Source of the DNA: Rhodobacterales bacterium HTCC2255 | Lineage (GTDB): Bacteria > Pseudomonadota > Alphaproteobacteria > Rhodobacterales > Rhodobacteraceae | DNA length: 64,000 nt | Assembly (NCBI GenBank): GCA_000153745.1 | Contig: DS022282.1 | Location: forward strand, 416,027-480,026 | Direction of reading: 5' to 3' | Shown here: positions 43,662 through 52,502 of the stretch, in pieces | Numbering within the stretch: the stretch's first letter is position 1 | How the letters are laid out: each line of letters opens with the position of its first letter | Position numbers and translations under genes: made by a program | The notes under the pieces: model-generated | What the model saw: the letters and a program-made list of their open reading frames with translations, nothing else | The model's database searches: none | What the model was told of the DNA's origin: nothing

Positions 43662-44966
43662 TTATTCAGCTGCAAAAACACTTGGATTATTAGGGTGACT
43701 AGTCCAATCCCCATGCTTTTCCTCAACAACTTTATTTGTACGAGGATCGATTACTCCAGGCTCCTGTTGAACCATTGTGATGCAATTTTCAACAGGACAG
43801 ACTTCAACACAAAGATTACAAGCAACACATTCAGCATCAATAACACTAAACTTACGATCGGAAGTCATTGATATTGCTTGATGTGATGTATCCTCACATG
43901 CTGCATAACAACGCCCACAACTTATATAATCGTCTTGGTTAATTGATGCTTTAGATACATAATTCAGATTTAAATATTGCCAATCTGTTACGTTTGGTAC
44001 AGCTTGACGAACAAATTCTTCCGTTGATTCATAGCCTTTTTCGTCCATCCATTGAGATAAGCCACTAATCATTTCTTGAACTATTTTAAAACCATATGTC
44101 ATGGCTGCGGTACAAACTTGTACATTTCCACAACCTAAAACCATATATTCTGCTGCATCCCTCCAGCTTGTTATTCCTCCTATCCCGGAGATAGGCAAAT
44201 TTGCTGTCTCTGGGTTGCGCGCTATTTCGGCAACCATATTCATAGCAATAGGTTTTACAGCAGGCCCACAATATCCTCCATGAGTTCCTTTACCATCAAT
44301 TGTTGGATTTGGAGCCATTACATCTAAATCAACTGAAATGATTGAACTAATTGTATTTATTAATGAAACTGCATCTGCGCCACCAGCTTGTGCTGCGGCT
44401 GCAGGTTTTCTGATGTCCGAAATATTTGGTGTAAGTTTTACAATAACTGGTTTTGAATAATATTTTTTACACCAACCTGTAACCATTTCAACATATTCTG
44501 GCACTTGACCAACTGCAGATCCCATACCTCTTTCAGCCATTCCATGTGGACAACCAAAATTCAGTTCAATTCCATCAGCTCCAGTTTCTTCAACAAGTGG
44601 TAATATAGTTTTCCAAGCGTCTTCTTCACAAGGAACCATTATTGAAACTATAATAGCACGATCTGGATAATCTTTTTTCACTCTTTTAATTTCATCGAGA
44701 TTCTTAAACAAATCTCTATCAGTTATTAATTCAATATTATTTAAACCTAAAACTCTTCGATCAGCACCATGGACCACACCATATCTGGGTCCATTAACGT
44801 TAACTATAGGTGGCCCCTCAGATCCAAGCGTTTTCCAAACTACGCCGCCCCAACCTGCCTCAAATGCACGTCTAACGTTATATTCTTTGTCCGTAGGTGG
44901 AGCCGAAGCTAGCCAAAATGGGTTTGGTGATTTTATGCCAATAAAATTACTAGTAAGATCTGCCAT
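43662..44966 (-). CDS. preA: NAD-dependent dihydropyrimidine dehydrogenase subunit PreA
   Basis: The catalytic subunit that reduces uracil and thymine to their 5,6-dihydro forms. The 434-residue protein has an FMN-binding TIM barrel of the dihydroorotate-dehydrogenase type (NPFWLASAPPTDKEYNVRR near residues 15-33, ELNFGCPHGMAERGMG near 140) and two C-terminal 4Fe-4S motifs, SCGRCYAACED and CVACNLCVEVCPVENC. It follows preT by 22 bp and is slightly longer than E. coli PreA (411). Confidence 0.94.
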   Translation of the reverse strand: MADLTSNFIGIKSPNPFWLASAPPTDKEYNVRRAFEAGWGGVVWKTLGSEGPPIVNVNGPRYGVVHGADRRVLGLNNIELITDRDLFKNLDEIKRVKKDYPDRAIIVSIMVPCEEDAWKTILPLVEETGADGIELNFGCPHGMAERGMGSAVGQVPEYVEMVTGWCKKYYSKPVIVKLTPNISDIRKPAAAAQAGGADAVSLINTISSIISVDLDVMAPNPTIDGKGTHGGYCGPAVKPIAMNMVAEIARNPETANLPISGIGGITSWRDAAEYMVLGCGNVQVCTAAMTYGFKIVQEMISGLSQWMDEKGYESTEEFVRQAVPNVTDWQYLNLNYVSKASINQDDYISCGRCYAACEDTSHQAISMTSDRKFSVIDAECVACNLCVEVCPVENCITMVQQEPGVIDPRTNKVVEEKHGDWTSHPNNPSVFAAE

Positions 44967-44988
44967 ATGATGTACCTTCTTTCCTATT

Positions 44989-46323
44989 CTATTTCATTAG
45001 TTGAGAGTTAATATGAACTGCTGCATCACGTCCTTGAGCTACTGCTGTTACTGTGAGATCATCGCCTCCAATTGCGCAATCACCCCCAGCCCAAATATTT
45101 GAGATATTTGTTTGACCGTGTTCGTTAACGTTTATTTTTCCATCTATTATTTTTAATTCATCTGATTGATTAGATAAATTCTGACCAATTGCCTTAAGGA
45201 CTTGATTAGCAGGTAAACTAAATGTCTCACCAGTTTGTTTTAATTGGCTTTTGATTGATTCAGTGTAGCCAAATTTTACATCTAGTGATGATCCATTTTC
45301 CGTAACTTCTAACGGTGTAGCATTATATATGATCCGAACACCTTTAGATGTAGCAAGCTCTTGCTCATAAACAGAAGCGCTCATATCTTCTTTACCTCGC
45401 CTGTAAACAAGGGATACATTTTGTGCGCCTAAAAGTTTAGACTGAACAGCTGCATCAACTGCAGTCATCCCACCCCCAATTACGACAACATCTCTACCAA
45501 CTTTAACATTCGATAAACTATCTGCCTGTCTCAAGTCTGATATAAAACTCACAGCATCATCAACATTATGCAAATTTTCACCATCACATCGAAGAGAATT
45601 TACTCCCGATAATCCCATACCAATAAAGGTTGCATCATAATCAGATTGTATTTGATCCAAATTAATATCAGATCCAATTCCTTTGCCATATTCAATTTTT
45701 ATTCCACCTATAGACAGGAGCCAATCAAGTTCTTTTTGGGCAAAATTATCAATTGATTTGTACGCAGCAATGCCAAATTCATTTAGTCCCCCACCCTTCT
45801 CTCTAGCTTCATAAATGGTAATTTCGTGTCCTAGTGTTGCTAATTTGTGGGCGCAAGCTAATCCTGCTGGACCAGCACCAATTACAGCAACTTTTTTTCC
45901 AGATTTTGACCCCCTTGAAAAAGGATGTATGTTTTTTGCCATCAAGTTATCAGTAGCAAACCTTTGCAATCGACCAATTTCTACTGGCTTTCCTTCTGAA
46001 ACCTCACGTACACAAGCTTCCTCACATAGTGTCTCAGTAGGACAAACTCGAGCACACATTCCACCTAGAATATTCTGTGAAAGAATGGTTTTTGCAGATG
46101 CATCCGTTGTACCTGTTGCTATTTGTCGAATAAACAATGGAATGTCTATTGATGTTGGACAAGCTGTCATACACGGCGCGTCATGACAAAAATAACACCT
46201 ATCAGAAGCTACCAATGCTTCATGATTGGACAAAGGAGCATGAAGGTCTTCGAAATTCTTATTTAACAAATCATCATTAAGACGACCTGATACTATTCCC
46301 AATGAAGAAGTTGAATGCGCCAT
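44989..46323 (-). CDS. preT: NAD-dependent dihydropyrimidine dehydrogenase subunit PreT
   Basis: The electron-input subunit, partner of PreA. The 444-residue protein has N-terminal Fe-S cysteines (CYFCHDAPCMTACPTSIDIP near residues 42-61), the FAD site AVIGAGPAGLACAHKLA near 149-165 and the NAD(P)H site VIGGGMTAVDAAVQ near 280-293. The GGDC segment near the C terminus completes the FAD domain. A GGGAGG site precedes the ATG. It is the first gene of preT-preA-EamA, with a RutR-like palindrome about 55 bp upstream. Confidence 0.94.
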   Translation of the reverse strand: MAHSTSSLGIVSGRLNDDLLNKNFEDLHAPLSNHEALVASDRCYFCHDAPCMTACPTSIDIPLFIRQIATGTTDASAKTILSQNILGGMCARVCPTETLCEEACVREVSEGKPVEIGRLQRFATDNLMAKNIHPFSRGSKSGKKVAVIGAGPAGLACAHKLATLGHEITIYEAREKGGGLNEFGIAAYKSIDNFAQKELDWLLSIGGIKIEYGKGIGSDINLDQIQSDYDATFIGMGLSGVNSLRCDGENLHNVDDAVSFISDLRQADSLSNVKVGRDVVVIGGGMTAVDAAVQSKLLGAQNVSLVYRRGKEDMSASVYEQELATSKGVRIIYNATPLEVTENGSSLDVKFGYTESIKSQLKQTGETFSLPANQVLKAIGQNLSNQSDELKIIDGKINVNEHGQTNISNIWAGGDCAIGGDDLTVTAVAQGRDAAVHINSQLMK

Positions 46324-46377
46324 TAGTACCTCCCAAAATTAATAATTATTGGAATCAGGTTACATCCATTCAAAAAA

Positions 46378-46393
46378 TTTATCAAATGGTAAA
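46378..46393. promoter_or_regulatory. Weak RutR-like palindrome upstream of preT
   Basis: TTTATCAAATGGTAAA matches 11 of 14 defined RutR operator positions and is itself nearly palindromic. Its place ahead of preT fits joint control with the dihydropyrimidinase operon, but the match is weaker than at 41412-41456. Confidence 0.45.
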
Positions 46394-46474
46394 TTTTATT
46401 AAATGAACAATATATATTTCCAAATTTCTAAATTGAAACATATATGTATAATATAAGTTATAGATGAGACATGA

Positions 46475-47113
46475 ATGAAGCCAAAATCATACATCAACAG
46501 GCGCAAATGTATTACATTTTTTGCAAGCGCATTCACCTTTTCTGCAGTCAAACCTTTGACTGCTCAAACTAAGTACAAAAGAATTCGCACACAATACATA
46601 GCCGCATTGGCTCCTAGTGAAGCAACATCCGGAACAGGTGCTGAAACATGGGGTTTGTGGCGCATTGATCCTGGGCCAATAGGAGTTTGGTTACGTTTCT
46701 ATAAACTTTTACAGAAAGCAGGAAATATCGCACCTGCGGGATGGAGATTTAATATTAATGATTGGTGGCTAGATGAAAATGGTTTAATTATGAAAGCCCC
46801 AGAATTTCCTATGCCATCTGGAAAGTATTATGTAACCAATGGCGAAGAACACATTTCTTTACTTACAGTTGACCCACCAGATTCCAAAGGTAAGCAAACA
46901 TGGTCACTTTCAGATGGTAAAACCATTGCAGATGTAACTCATGGTCCTTGCCGTTCAACCCGCTACACACCAGAAAATGGATTGGGAACTTGTTCTCCAG
47001 TCAATGCTAATCAAAATGTGTTTCCTCTAAAGCCCGGTGAAGATCCTCCCCCAGTCCAAGGATGTAAGCGAAAAAAATACGCAGTTCTAATTGTTTTTGG
47101 GAAGCCAGTTTAA
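46475..47113 (+). CDS. Exported protein of unknown function with twin-arginine-like leader
   Basis: I do not recognise the function of this 212-residue protein. Its N terminus NRRKCITFFASAFTFSAVKPLTA has an RR pair followed by a hydrophobic stretch, so export (Sec or Tat) is likely. The mature part contains ETWGLWRIDPGPIGVWL near residues 57-73, NDWWLDENGLIMKAPEFPMPSG near 95-116 and four well-spaced features: GPCRS, GTCSP, PPPVQGC and KRKKYAVLIV. Three cysteines in the second half could form a disulfide or bind metal. It is divergent from preT and convergent with a HAD gene. Confidence 0.75.
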   Translation: MKPKSYINRRKCITFFASAFTFSAVKPLTAQTKYKRIRTQYIAALAPSEATSGTGAETWGLWRIDPGPIGVWLRFYKLLQKAGNIAPAGWRFNINDWWLDENGLIMKAPEFPMPSGKYYVTNGEEHISLLTVDPPDSKGKQTWSLSDGKTIADVTHGPCRSTRYTPENGLGTCSPVNANQNVFPLKPGEDPPPVQGCKRKKYAVLIVFGKPV

Positions 47114-47115
47114 TT

Positions 47116-47150
47116 CTAAAAATAAGAAAAAGAATGAAACTTATTTTTAG
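47116..47150. terminator. Bidirectional AT-rich terminator
   Basis: Arms 47116-47126 and 47140-47150 form an 11-bp perfect stem with a 13-base loop between two convergent genes. The stem reads CTAAAAATAAG and is A/T-rich, giving A- and T-runs on both strands. Confidence 0.6.
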
Positions 47151-47174
47151 CTAATAAATATTTTGAATTTAACT

Positions 47175-48068
47175 TTAAGGGTTGGCTAAAATAAAATCTG
47201 GTTTAATTCCAGATATCTCAATAGGTTTTTTAATATCTTGACCTGCAAAAAATCCATGCCCAGCAACTAGGGCTGTTTTAAGGCCCGCGATATGGCCACC
47301 TAATATATCTGTATGTAAACTATCTCCAACCATAACTGTTCTTTCGGGGTCAAATTCACCTAGCCTTTCAAATGCGAGATCAAAAATATTTCCAAATGGC
47401 TTTCCATAAAATACTGGAGAAATGCCAGTCGTATCAGCAACCCTGTGTGCAAAGCTTCCCGGTTCGACAGAAAATCCTCCTTCACGGGGTGCAACGATAT
47501 CAGGGTTACCCACATAAACTGGACGAGAATTACGTTTCAAAGAATCTAACAACATTTCTTGACGATCTTCAGTCCAGACTGCGCTACCTAGTAAAAGAAA
47601 TGCATCCGAATTATCATAATCAATGATATTTTCAGAAAGATATGTTATATTAATATCTTCTAAGTCAGCACGTCCCAAACTTTCAGTTGCCATTAAGCCA
47701 TATTTTTGAGTTGGAAGTTCTGACAATCCTCTTAACAGTGCTTTTCTACTCGTTATCACATCTTCGGTGTCAAAATTGTATCCTAAGTCAGCATATTTCT
47801 TCATTAATAATGCATGAGGAAACCCACCAGCATTTGAGACTACTATTACCCTTTTTCCAATACTTTGAAGTTTTGAAACTCTTTCAGGAACTCCTTCGAT
47901 TGCAGTATTACCAATATTTAAAACACCAAAAGCATCAAGTAAGAATACATCAATTTCATCTATTAAATCTTCTAAATTTGACAAATGCAGACATTGGCCG
48001 ATTTCAGACACGGCGGGAAGTCTATGACGTACAGATTCATACTCTAAGAAGGCTTCATTAGTTTGCAA
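47175..48068 (-). CDS. HAD-superfamily class IIA hydrolase (TIGR01459-like), phn operon
   Basis: A 297-residue HAD-IIA protein of the NagD/glycerol-3-phosphatase-like group. Motif I is LLDAFGVLN with nucleophile D45, but F47 stands where most HAD phosphatases have the general acid Asp. Motif II is VSNAGG, motif III is YGKPF (Lys) and motif IV is GDSLHTD. The start is a TTG at 48066-48068 with an AGGA site seven bases upstream. It follows the second phnE by 33 bp and is probably the last gene of the phn operon. A paralogue lies at 52503-53387. Confidence 0.85.
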   Translation of the reverse strand: MQTNEAFLEYESVRHRLPAVSEIGQCLHLSNLEDLIDEIDVFLLDAFGVLNIGNTAIEGVPERVSKLQSIGKRVIVVSNAGGFPHALLMKKYADLGYNFDTEDVITSRKALLRGLSELPTQKYGLMATESLGRADLEDINITYLSENIIDYDNSDAFLLLGSAVWTEDRQEMLLDSLKRNSRPVYVGNPDIVAPREGGFSVEPGSFAHRVADTTGISPVFYGKPFGNIFDLAFERLGEFDPERTVMVGDSLHTDILGGHIAGLKTALVAGHGFFAGQDIKKPIEISGIKPDFILANP

Positions 48069-48101
48069 AATTTTATCCTATTTTATTCAAGTTGGTATTT
48101 T

Positions 48102-48917
48102 CTAAATGATTGCGCCACGAACTTTGGCTGATACCCACTCAGAAATAACAACAGCTAACAATATAACAAGTAAAATAAGAGAAACCTGTGGCCAAGCCAA
48201 CACATTTAGAGACGCCGAAAGTTGCAACCCAATGCCACCAGCACCGACTAAACCCAAAACAGTACTTTCACGAATATTGATATCCCACCTAAAAACAGAA
48301 ATACCAGCAAAAGCAGGCATTATTTGAGGTACGATACCATAAACCATAACCTGCCAACGAGATGCCCCTGTTGCACTGATAGCTTCAACTTGAGTTGCAT
48401 CAATTTCTTCAATTGCTTCGTAAAGCAGTTTAGCACAAAAACCAATCGAGCGTATCGCAATAGCGATAATTCCAGCGAAAACTCCTGGCCCAATAATTGC
48501 AATTAATAAAAGAGCCCAAATGAGTGAATTAATGGAGCGGGTTGAAACAATTATTAGCAAAGCAATTGGTCTAATGATAAATCTTGAGGGAGTCGTATTT
48601 CTCGCAGCAAGAAATGCAACAGGAACAGCTATTATCAATGCAAATAATGTTCCAAGTGTAGCAATATTCAAAGTATCCCAAATAGGCTTACCCAATTGAG
48701 ATATATATTCCCACTTAGGTGGTGTAGCGCGTGTCCACAAATCAGTAGCAATTCGGGGCGCATCCCAAACAAAAAACCAAGTTGTAGATTTTGAGATCTG
48801 TTGCCAACAGTATGTAAAAATCATAATGCCAATTAACCATAACAACCAATGAAAAATACTTTCACGATTGGTTCGTCTTTGCCAAATTTTTATTCCATTT
48901 TTATCATTTGTTGGCAT
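48102..48917 (-). CDS. phnE: Phosphonate/phosphate-type ABC transporter permease PhnE (second)
   Basis: A 271-residue permease with about six helices. The PhnE loop is EEIDATQVEAISATGASRWQVMVYGIVPQ near residues 170-198, and the downstream [22 protein letters not shown] is diagnostic for the family. Its ATG overlaps the other phnE stop by one base. Two adjacent phnE-like permeases are the usual layout in alphaproteobacteria, as in rhizobial PhoCDET. Confidence 0.93.
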   Translation of the reverse strand: MPTNDKNGIKIWQRRTNRESIFHWLLWLIGIMIFTYCWQQISKSTTWFFVWDAPRIATDLWTRATPPKWEYISQLGKPIWDTLNIATLGTLFALIIAVPVAFLAARNTTPSRFIIRPIALLIIVSTRSINSLIWALLLIAIIGPGVFAGIIAIAIRSIGFCAKLLYEAIEEIDATQVEAISATGASRWQVMVYGIVPQIMPAFAGISVFRWDINIRESTVLGLVGAGGIGLQLSASLNVLAWPQVSLILLVILLAVVISEWVSAKVRGAII

Positions 48918-49738
48918 TATTGAACCCTCGCCCTAATTATACCAGAGATGTATTCTAGAGCCATAACAATTCCTATAATTATCAACAATATAGCTGCTGC
49001 AGTGTCATATTCATATCGATCAAAAGCTGTATTAAGTGTAGCACCAATACCACCCGCACCTACCAGTCCTAGAATAGCACTTTCACGAAAGTTTATATCA
49101 ACTCTGTAAATACTTAGACCAATCAATCGAGGCATCACTTGTGGCTGAACACCATAATTAATCCATTGTGTCCATTTAGCTCCTGACGCCTTAATCGCTT
49201 CTGCTTGAACCTTATCCATACTTTCAATATCTTCAGCTAAAAGCTTTGATAAGAAGCCTATTGTTGCAAAACTTAAAGTTAAGAAGCCTGCAAGCGGTCC
49301 GAAACCAAATATAGCAACCAATAAAATTGCAACTATAATTTCTTGCAAAGCCCGACTAATCGCTATTATTCCCCTACAGATTAAATAAATTGGTAATGGT
49401 GCAACATTACGGGCTGCTCCTAGTGCAATTGGAATAGATATACCAATTCCAACAACAGAAGATGTTACTGTCATGATTATACTTTCAATCATTCCACTCC
49501 AAATATCTGAAGAACGCGATGTAAAATCTGGATTAGTAAAAGCTAGAACAAACTTTTTACCACGTTCCAAACCTTCATATACGCGGGACCAATTCACATC
49601 TACTGACAAATATGCCGCTATTAAATATGCTATTATACCAAAAATAATAGTCCATCTAAGTAGTTTTTTTTGAATAAACGGAGGCCTTTTCCACGGTTGC
49701 CCAAGTTTCGTTTGAACATTAAAATTATCTAAGCTCAT
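48917..49738 (-). CDS. phnE: Phosphonate/phosphate-type ABC transporter permease PhnE (first)
   Basis: A 273-residue permease paralogous to the next gene. It has [29 protein letters not shown] near residues 179-207 followed by [22 protein letters not shown]. It overlaps phnC by 4 bp (ATGA). The two permeases presumably form a heterodimeric channel. Confidence 0.93.
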   Translation of the reverse strand: MSLDNFNVQTKLGQPWKRPPFIQKKLLRWTIIFGIIAYLIAAYLSVDVNWSRVYEGLERGKKFVLAFTNPDFTSRSSDIWSGMIESIIMTVTSSVVGIGISIPIALGAARNVAPLPIYLICRGIIAISRALQEIIVAILLVAIFGFGPLAGFLTLSFATIGFLSKLLAEDIESMDKVQAEAIKASGAKWTQWINYGVQPQVMPRLIGLSIYRVDINFRESAILGLVGAGGIGATLNTAFDRYEYDTAAAILLIIIGIVMALEYISGIIRARVQ

Positions 49739-50526
49739 AACAAATCTGCTTCATCTTCGTCTTCAATTTTTTCTATTGTCGCTTCCCAATCTTCCTCACC
49801 ATAAATCATCGTAAGAACTTCAGGTGTTAGGTTTTCAGGTGGACCGTCAAATTGCACTGCGCCAAATCGTAATCCTACTACTCGCTGAACAAACATCTGA
49901 GCAAGTGCAACATCATGAATATTTATTATCGCTGCTAAGTTTCTTTCTTGGCATAACTCACAAATTAAACGCATAATTTGGCGAGAAGTTTTAGGATCAA
50001 GAGAAGCTGTTGGTTCATCAACCAGTAGCAATGCTGGATTTTGAATCAGAGCCCTACATATTCCTACTCTTTGCCTTTGCCCTCCAGAAAGTTCATCAGC
50101 GCGCTTATCTGCCATCTCGGCGAGACCAACTCGATCAAGCAATCTGTATGCCTCATCAACATCACTTTGTGGAAATTTACGTAAAAAACTTCGCCAGAAA
50201 CCAACATATCCTAATCGGCCAGACAAAACATTCTCCATAACCGTCAGGCGCTCTATCAATGCGTATTCTTGGAATATCATCCCCATGCGCCTACGTTCAC
50301 GTCTCAAAGCAGATGTAGATAGGCACGTGAGCTCAACATCATTCAGGTAAACTTGACCCGATGTAGGTTCAACCAGCCTATTAATACATCTAATTAAAGT
50401 AGATTTTCCCGCACCAGATGGTCCTATTAAAGCTAAAACTTGCCCTTTGGGAATTTCGATATCCACAGCTTTTAATGCTTGGTCTCCAGTTTTATAAGTT
50501 TTGACTAGTTTATCAAGCTTTAGCAT
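49735..50526 (-). CDS. phnC: Phosphonate/phosphate-type ABC transporter ATP-binding protein
   Basis: A 263-residue ATPase with Walker [11 protein letters not shown]-loop [12 protein letters not shown], signature [15 protein letters not shown], Walker [13 protein letters not shown] and switch NIHDVALAQ, the NIHxVxLA form that is typical of PhnC. The ATG at 50524-50526 has GGAG upstream; an earlier TTG lies inside the stem-loop that follows phnD. It is the ATPase of the PhnCDE importer. Confidence 0.94.
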   Translation of the reverse strand: MLKLDKLVKTYKTGDQALKAVDIEIPKGQVLALIGPSGAGKSTLIRCINRLVEPTSGQVYLNDVELTCLSTSALRRERRRMGMIFQEYALIERLTVMENVLSGRLGYVGFWRSFLRKFPQSDVDEAYRLLDRVGLAEMADKRADELSGGQRQRVGICRALIQNPALLLVDEPTASLDPKTSRQIMRLICELCQERNLAAIINIHDVALAQMFVQRVVGLRFGAVQFDGPPENLTPEVLTMIYGEEDWEATIEKIEDEDEADLL

Positions 50527-50546
50527 AAATTTCTCCGATTTATATA

Positions 50547-50574
50547 AAAGGGCGAACAAATAAGTTCGCCCTTT
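50547..50574 (-). terminator. Intercistronic stem-loop between phnD and phnC
   Basis: Arms 50547-50557 and 50564-50574 give an 11-bp perfect stem with a 6-base loop (AAATAA), and a T-run follows on the minus strand. It lies just after the phnD stop, 21 bp upstream of phnC, so it may act as a partial terminator. Confidence 0.75.
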
Positions 50575-50580
50575 GTATTT

Positions 50581-51555
50581 TTATTGACAAGCGTAGCTTA
50601 CGCCGTTTGCAGTATCAATTTTTCTGATAACTTCCCAAAATTCTTGATAAGTCATTTCTAAGAATTGGCCTTCATTTGATTTTTCAAATTCAGCTTCTAA
50701 GGATGTACCAGCCCATTCGAAATTAAAAAATGCATTTCGAATATTTGATTTCAACTCAGGCGTGAGGTTGTGCGCCGTACCAAAACCCGTTGTTGGGAAT
50801 GTTTGCGACTTATAAATAACCTTAACATCTTCAGCCTTAATAACTTCACGACTAATCATGCGAGATTTAACTGAATTTGCGATTGACGCTGCCATGTAGT
50901 CTTTATTTGCAACGCCAAGAATTGAATTATCATGCTTTCCTGAGTAAACAGGCTCAAAATCACGCTCTGGCAACATATCAAAATCACCTTTCAATATAGC
51001 AGATGGTGCTTTGAAACCAGAATTAGACGTTGGAGATGTAAAAGCTAATTGTTTACCTCTAATATCTTCTACTTTTTCAATTCCAGATCCGGGATATGTA
51101 ATTATTTCCATTTCATAACCAAAATTTCCATCTTTTGAGGCCATTATAGTGAACGGATTAAATCCTGCACAGTTAACTGCCAATGGATTTGAGCCAGTAT
51201 TAAATCCTGCAATGTGTAAACGTCCCGAACGCATAGCTTCAATCTGAGCCGCATTACTTTGAACCGGGAAAAACACGACTGATTTACCAGTTTCTTTTTC
51301 TAAATGTGTCAAAAAATCTGCCCAAGCAGTTTTATAAACAGCTGGATCTTCAACAGGTGTATAAGCAAAAATTAAAGTATCTGGATCAACAAGATCTCCT
51401 GCATCTGTCGGTGTATCAGCGATGAGATCGCCATTTACATCACAATAGCGTTTATCCAAATCGCCACGCGGACAATCGTTCGCCATAACAGGCGCTGCCA
51501 AGCTCATCGTTAAAGTTAACGCTGCACCAGACAAAAGTGTGTTAATTAAATTCAT
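50581..51555 (-). CDS. phnD: Phosphonate/phosphate ABC transporter substrate-binding protein
   Basis: A 324-residue periplasmic binding protein. A signal peptide ends near residue 26 (APVMA). The mature start CPRGDLDKRYCDVNGDLIAD contains two cysteines and a DxNxD pattern resembling a calcium loop. DTLIFAYTPVEDPAVY, SNAAQIEAMRSGRLHIAGFNTG and FTSPTSNSGFKAPSAIL mark the PhnD family; they bind the phosphonate or phosphate group. The ATG at 51555 has a GGGAGGG site. The ligand may be phosphate, phosphite or phosphonate; no C-P lyase or phosphonatase gene is present nearby. Confidence 0.94.
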   Translation of the reverse strand: MNLINTLLSGAALTLTMSLAAPVMANDCPRGDLDKRYCDVNGDLIADTPTDAGDLVDPDTLIFAYTPVEDPAVYKTAWADFLTHLEKETGKSVVFFPVQSNAAQIEAMRSGRLHIAGFNTGSNPLAVNCAGFNPFTIMASKDGNFGYEMEIITYPGSGIEKVEDIRGKQLAFTSPTSNSGFKAPSAILKGDFDMLPERDFEPVYSGKHDNSILGVANKDYMAASIANSVKSRMISREVIKAEDVKVIYKSQTFPTTGFGTAHNLTPELKSNIRNAFFNFEWAGTSLEAEFEKSNEGQFLEMTYQEFWEVIRKIDTANGVSYACQ

Positions 51556-51624
51556 AGTAAACCCTCCCTGAGTAAAATAAGAATATATTCTAGAAATATC
51601 ATGGAACACTAATTCATACCAAAC

Positions 51625-51654
51625 ATCAACAATGAATGTTCGTTTTGCTTCGCT
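51625..51654. promoter_or_regulatory. GlpR-like operator upstream of phnD
   Basis: This 30-base element matches 24 of 30 positions with 5590-5619, the core of the operator upstream of glpD. Both share TGAATGTTCGTT-like cores with the TTCGTT/TTCGCT hexamers starting 10 bp apart (51639 and 51649). It starts about 70 bp upstream of the phnD ATG. A DeoR-family regulator is the likely binder. Confidence 0.55.
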
Positions 51655-51726
51655 TTGCAACCATGTGTAAAAGATAAAATATAATATTTTTTAAAAAAAA
51701 TATTTAAATACATGTGCCTAGGGTAT

Positions 51727-52377
51727 TTAACTAATGTAAATATTTCTCCAATTTTCAAATTGACTACACTTACTTAAGTCTGGGTAAGGCTTATTAAGAT
51801 AACCACCTGAAAATAAATAAAATTTGATTGAGGCATTCATTGCTGTATCAAAATCAATTGTACTATCACCAACATACCTAACCTCATCAGGTTTACATTT
51901 CAGAGCGTTCACACAAGTTTCTAGTAAATACGTGTCAGGCTTTTTAGGCTTACATGCCCTTGCCCCAACTATAACATCAAAATATTTTGCAATATCTAAA
52001 TCTTCACAAATTTCTTTTGCAAGACCATTTGGCTTATTTGTACAAATTCCTAACTTTAATCCTCGAGCTCTAAATCCATTTAAAGCATCAACAACACCAG
52101 GATAAGGCTCTGTGAGTGTTGAAATATTTTTCTCATAAATACTCATAAAAGTAGTAAAGACTTCACTTTTCAATGCCTCACTGCCACCTCCAGTAAAATC
52201 TACAAAACGGTCCACTAACACTTCTGAGCCACTTCCAATAAATGAGATGATGGTTTCGATATCAAGTGGGTCACGATTAATTGATTTCAACGCTTCATTT
52301 GATGCAAATTGTATATCAGGCGCACTGTGAATAAGGGTTCCATCAAGATCAAATATTATAGCTTTTAAAATATTCAT
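51727..52377 (-). CDS. HAD-superfamily phosphatase, phosphoglycolate-phosphatase-like
   Basis: A 216-residue HAD phosphatase. Motif I is IIFDLDGTLIHS near residues 7-18 with the full DxD pair; KLGICTNKPNGLAKE holds motif II, RACKPKKPD motif III and VGDSTIDFDTA motif IV. The helical cap between residues 18 and 80 is of the Gph/PGMB type. It is 125 bp downstream of the HAD-IIA gene on the same strand and upstream of phnD. Its substrate is unknown; a 2-phosphoglycolate or another small phosphomonoester is possible. Confidence 0.85.
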   Translation of the reverse strand: MNILKAIIFDLDGTLIHSAPDIQFASNEALKSINRDPLDIETIISFIGSGSEVLVDRFVDFTGGGSEALKSEVFTTFMSIYEKNISTLTEPYPGVVDALNGFRARGLKLGICTNKPNGLAKEICEDLDIAKYFDVIVGARACKPKKPDTYLLETCVNALKCKPDEVRYVGDSTIDFDTAMNASIKFYLFSGGYLNKPYPDLSKCSQFENWRNIYIS

Positions 52378-52502
52378 ACCAATGCCCTATTTATCTAATA
52401 TCATAAAAAAAAAACTAATAATAATACAACCACAATATTAAAACATAAAATAGTGAAAATGAAATAAACATAGCAATAAAGGACTGTAGGTTAATATATT
52501 GC

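Noticed and set aside
51556-51660. 35-residue N-terminal extension of PhnD
   Set aside because: It would include the GlpR-like site and put a signal peptide in the middle of the protein; the ATG at 51555 has a strong GGGAGGG site and starts the signal peptide.
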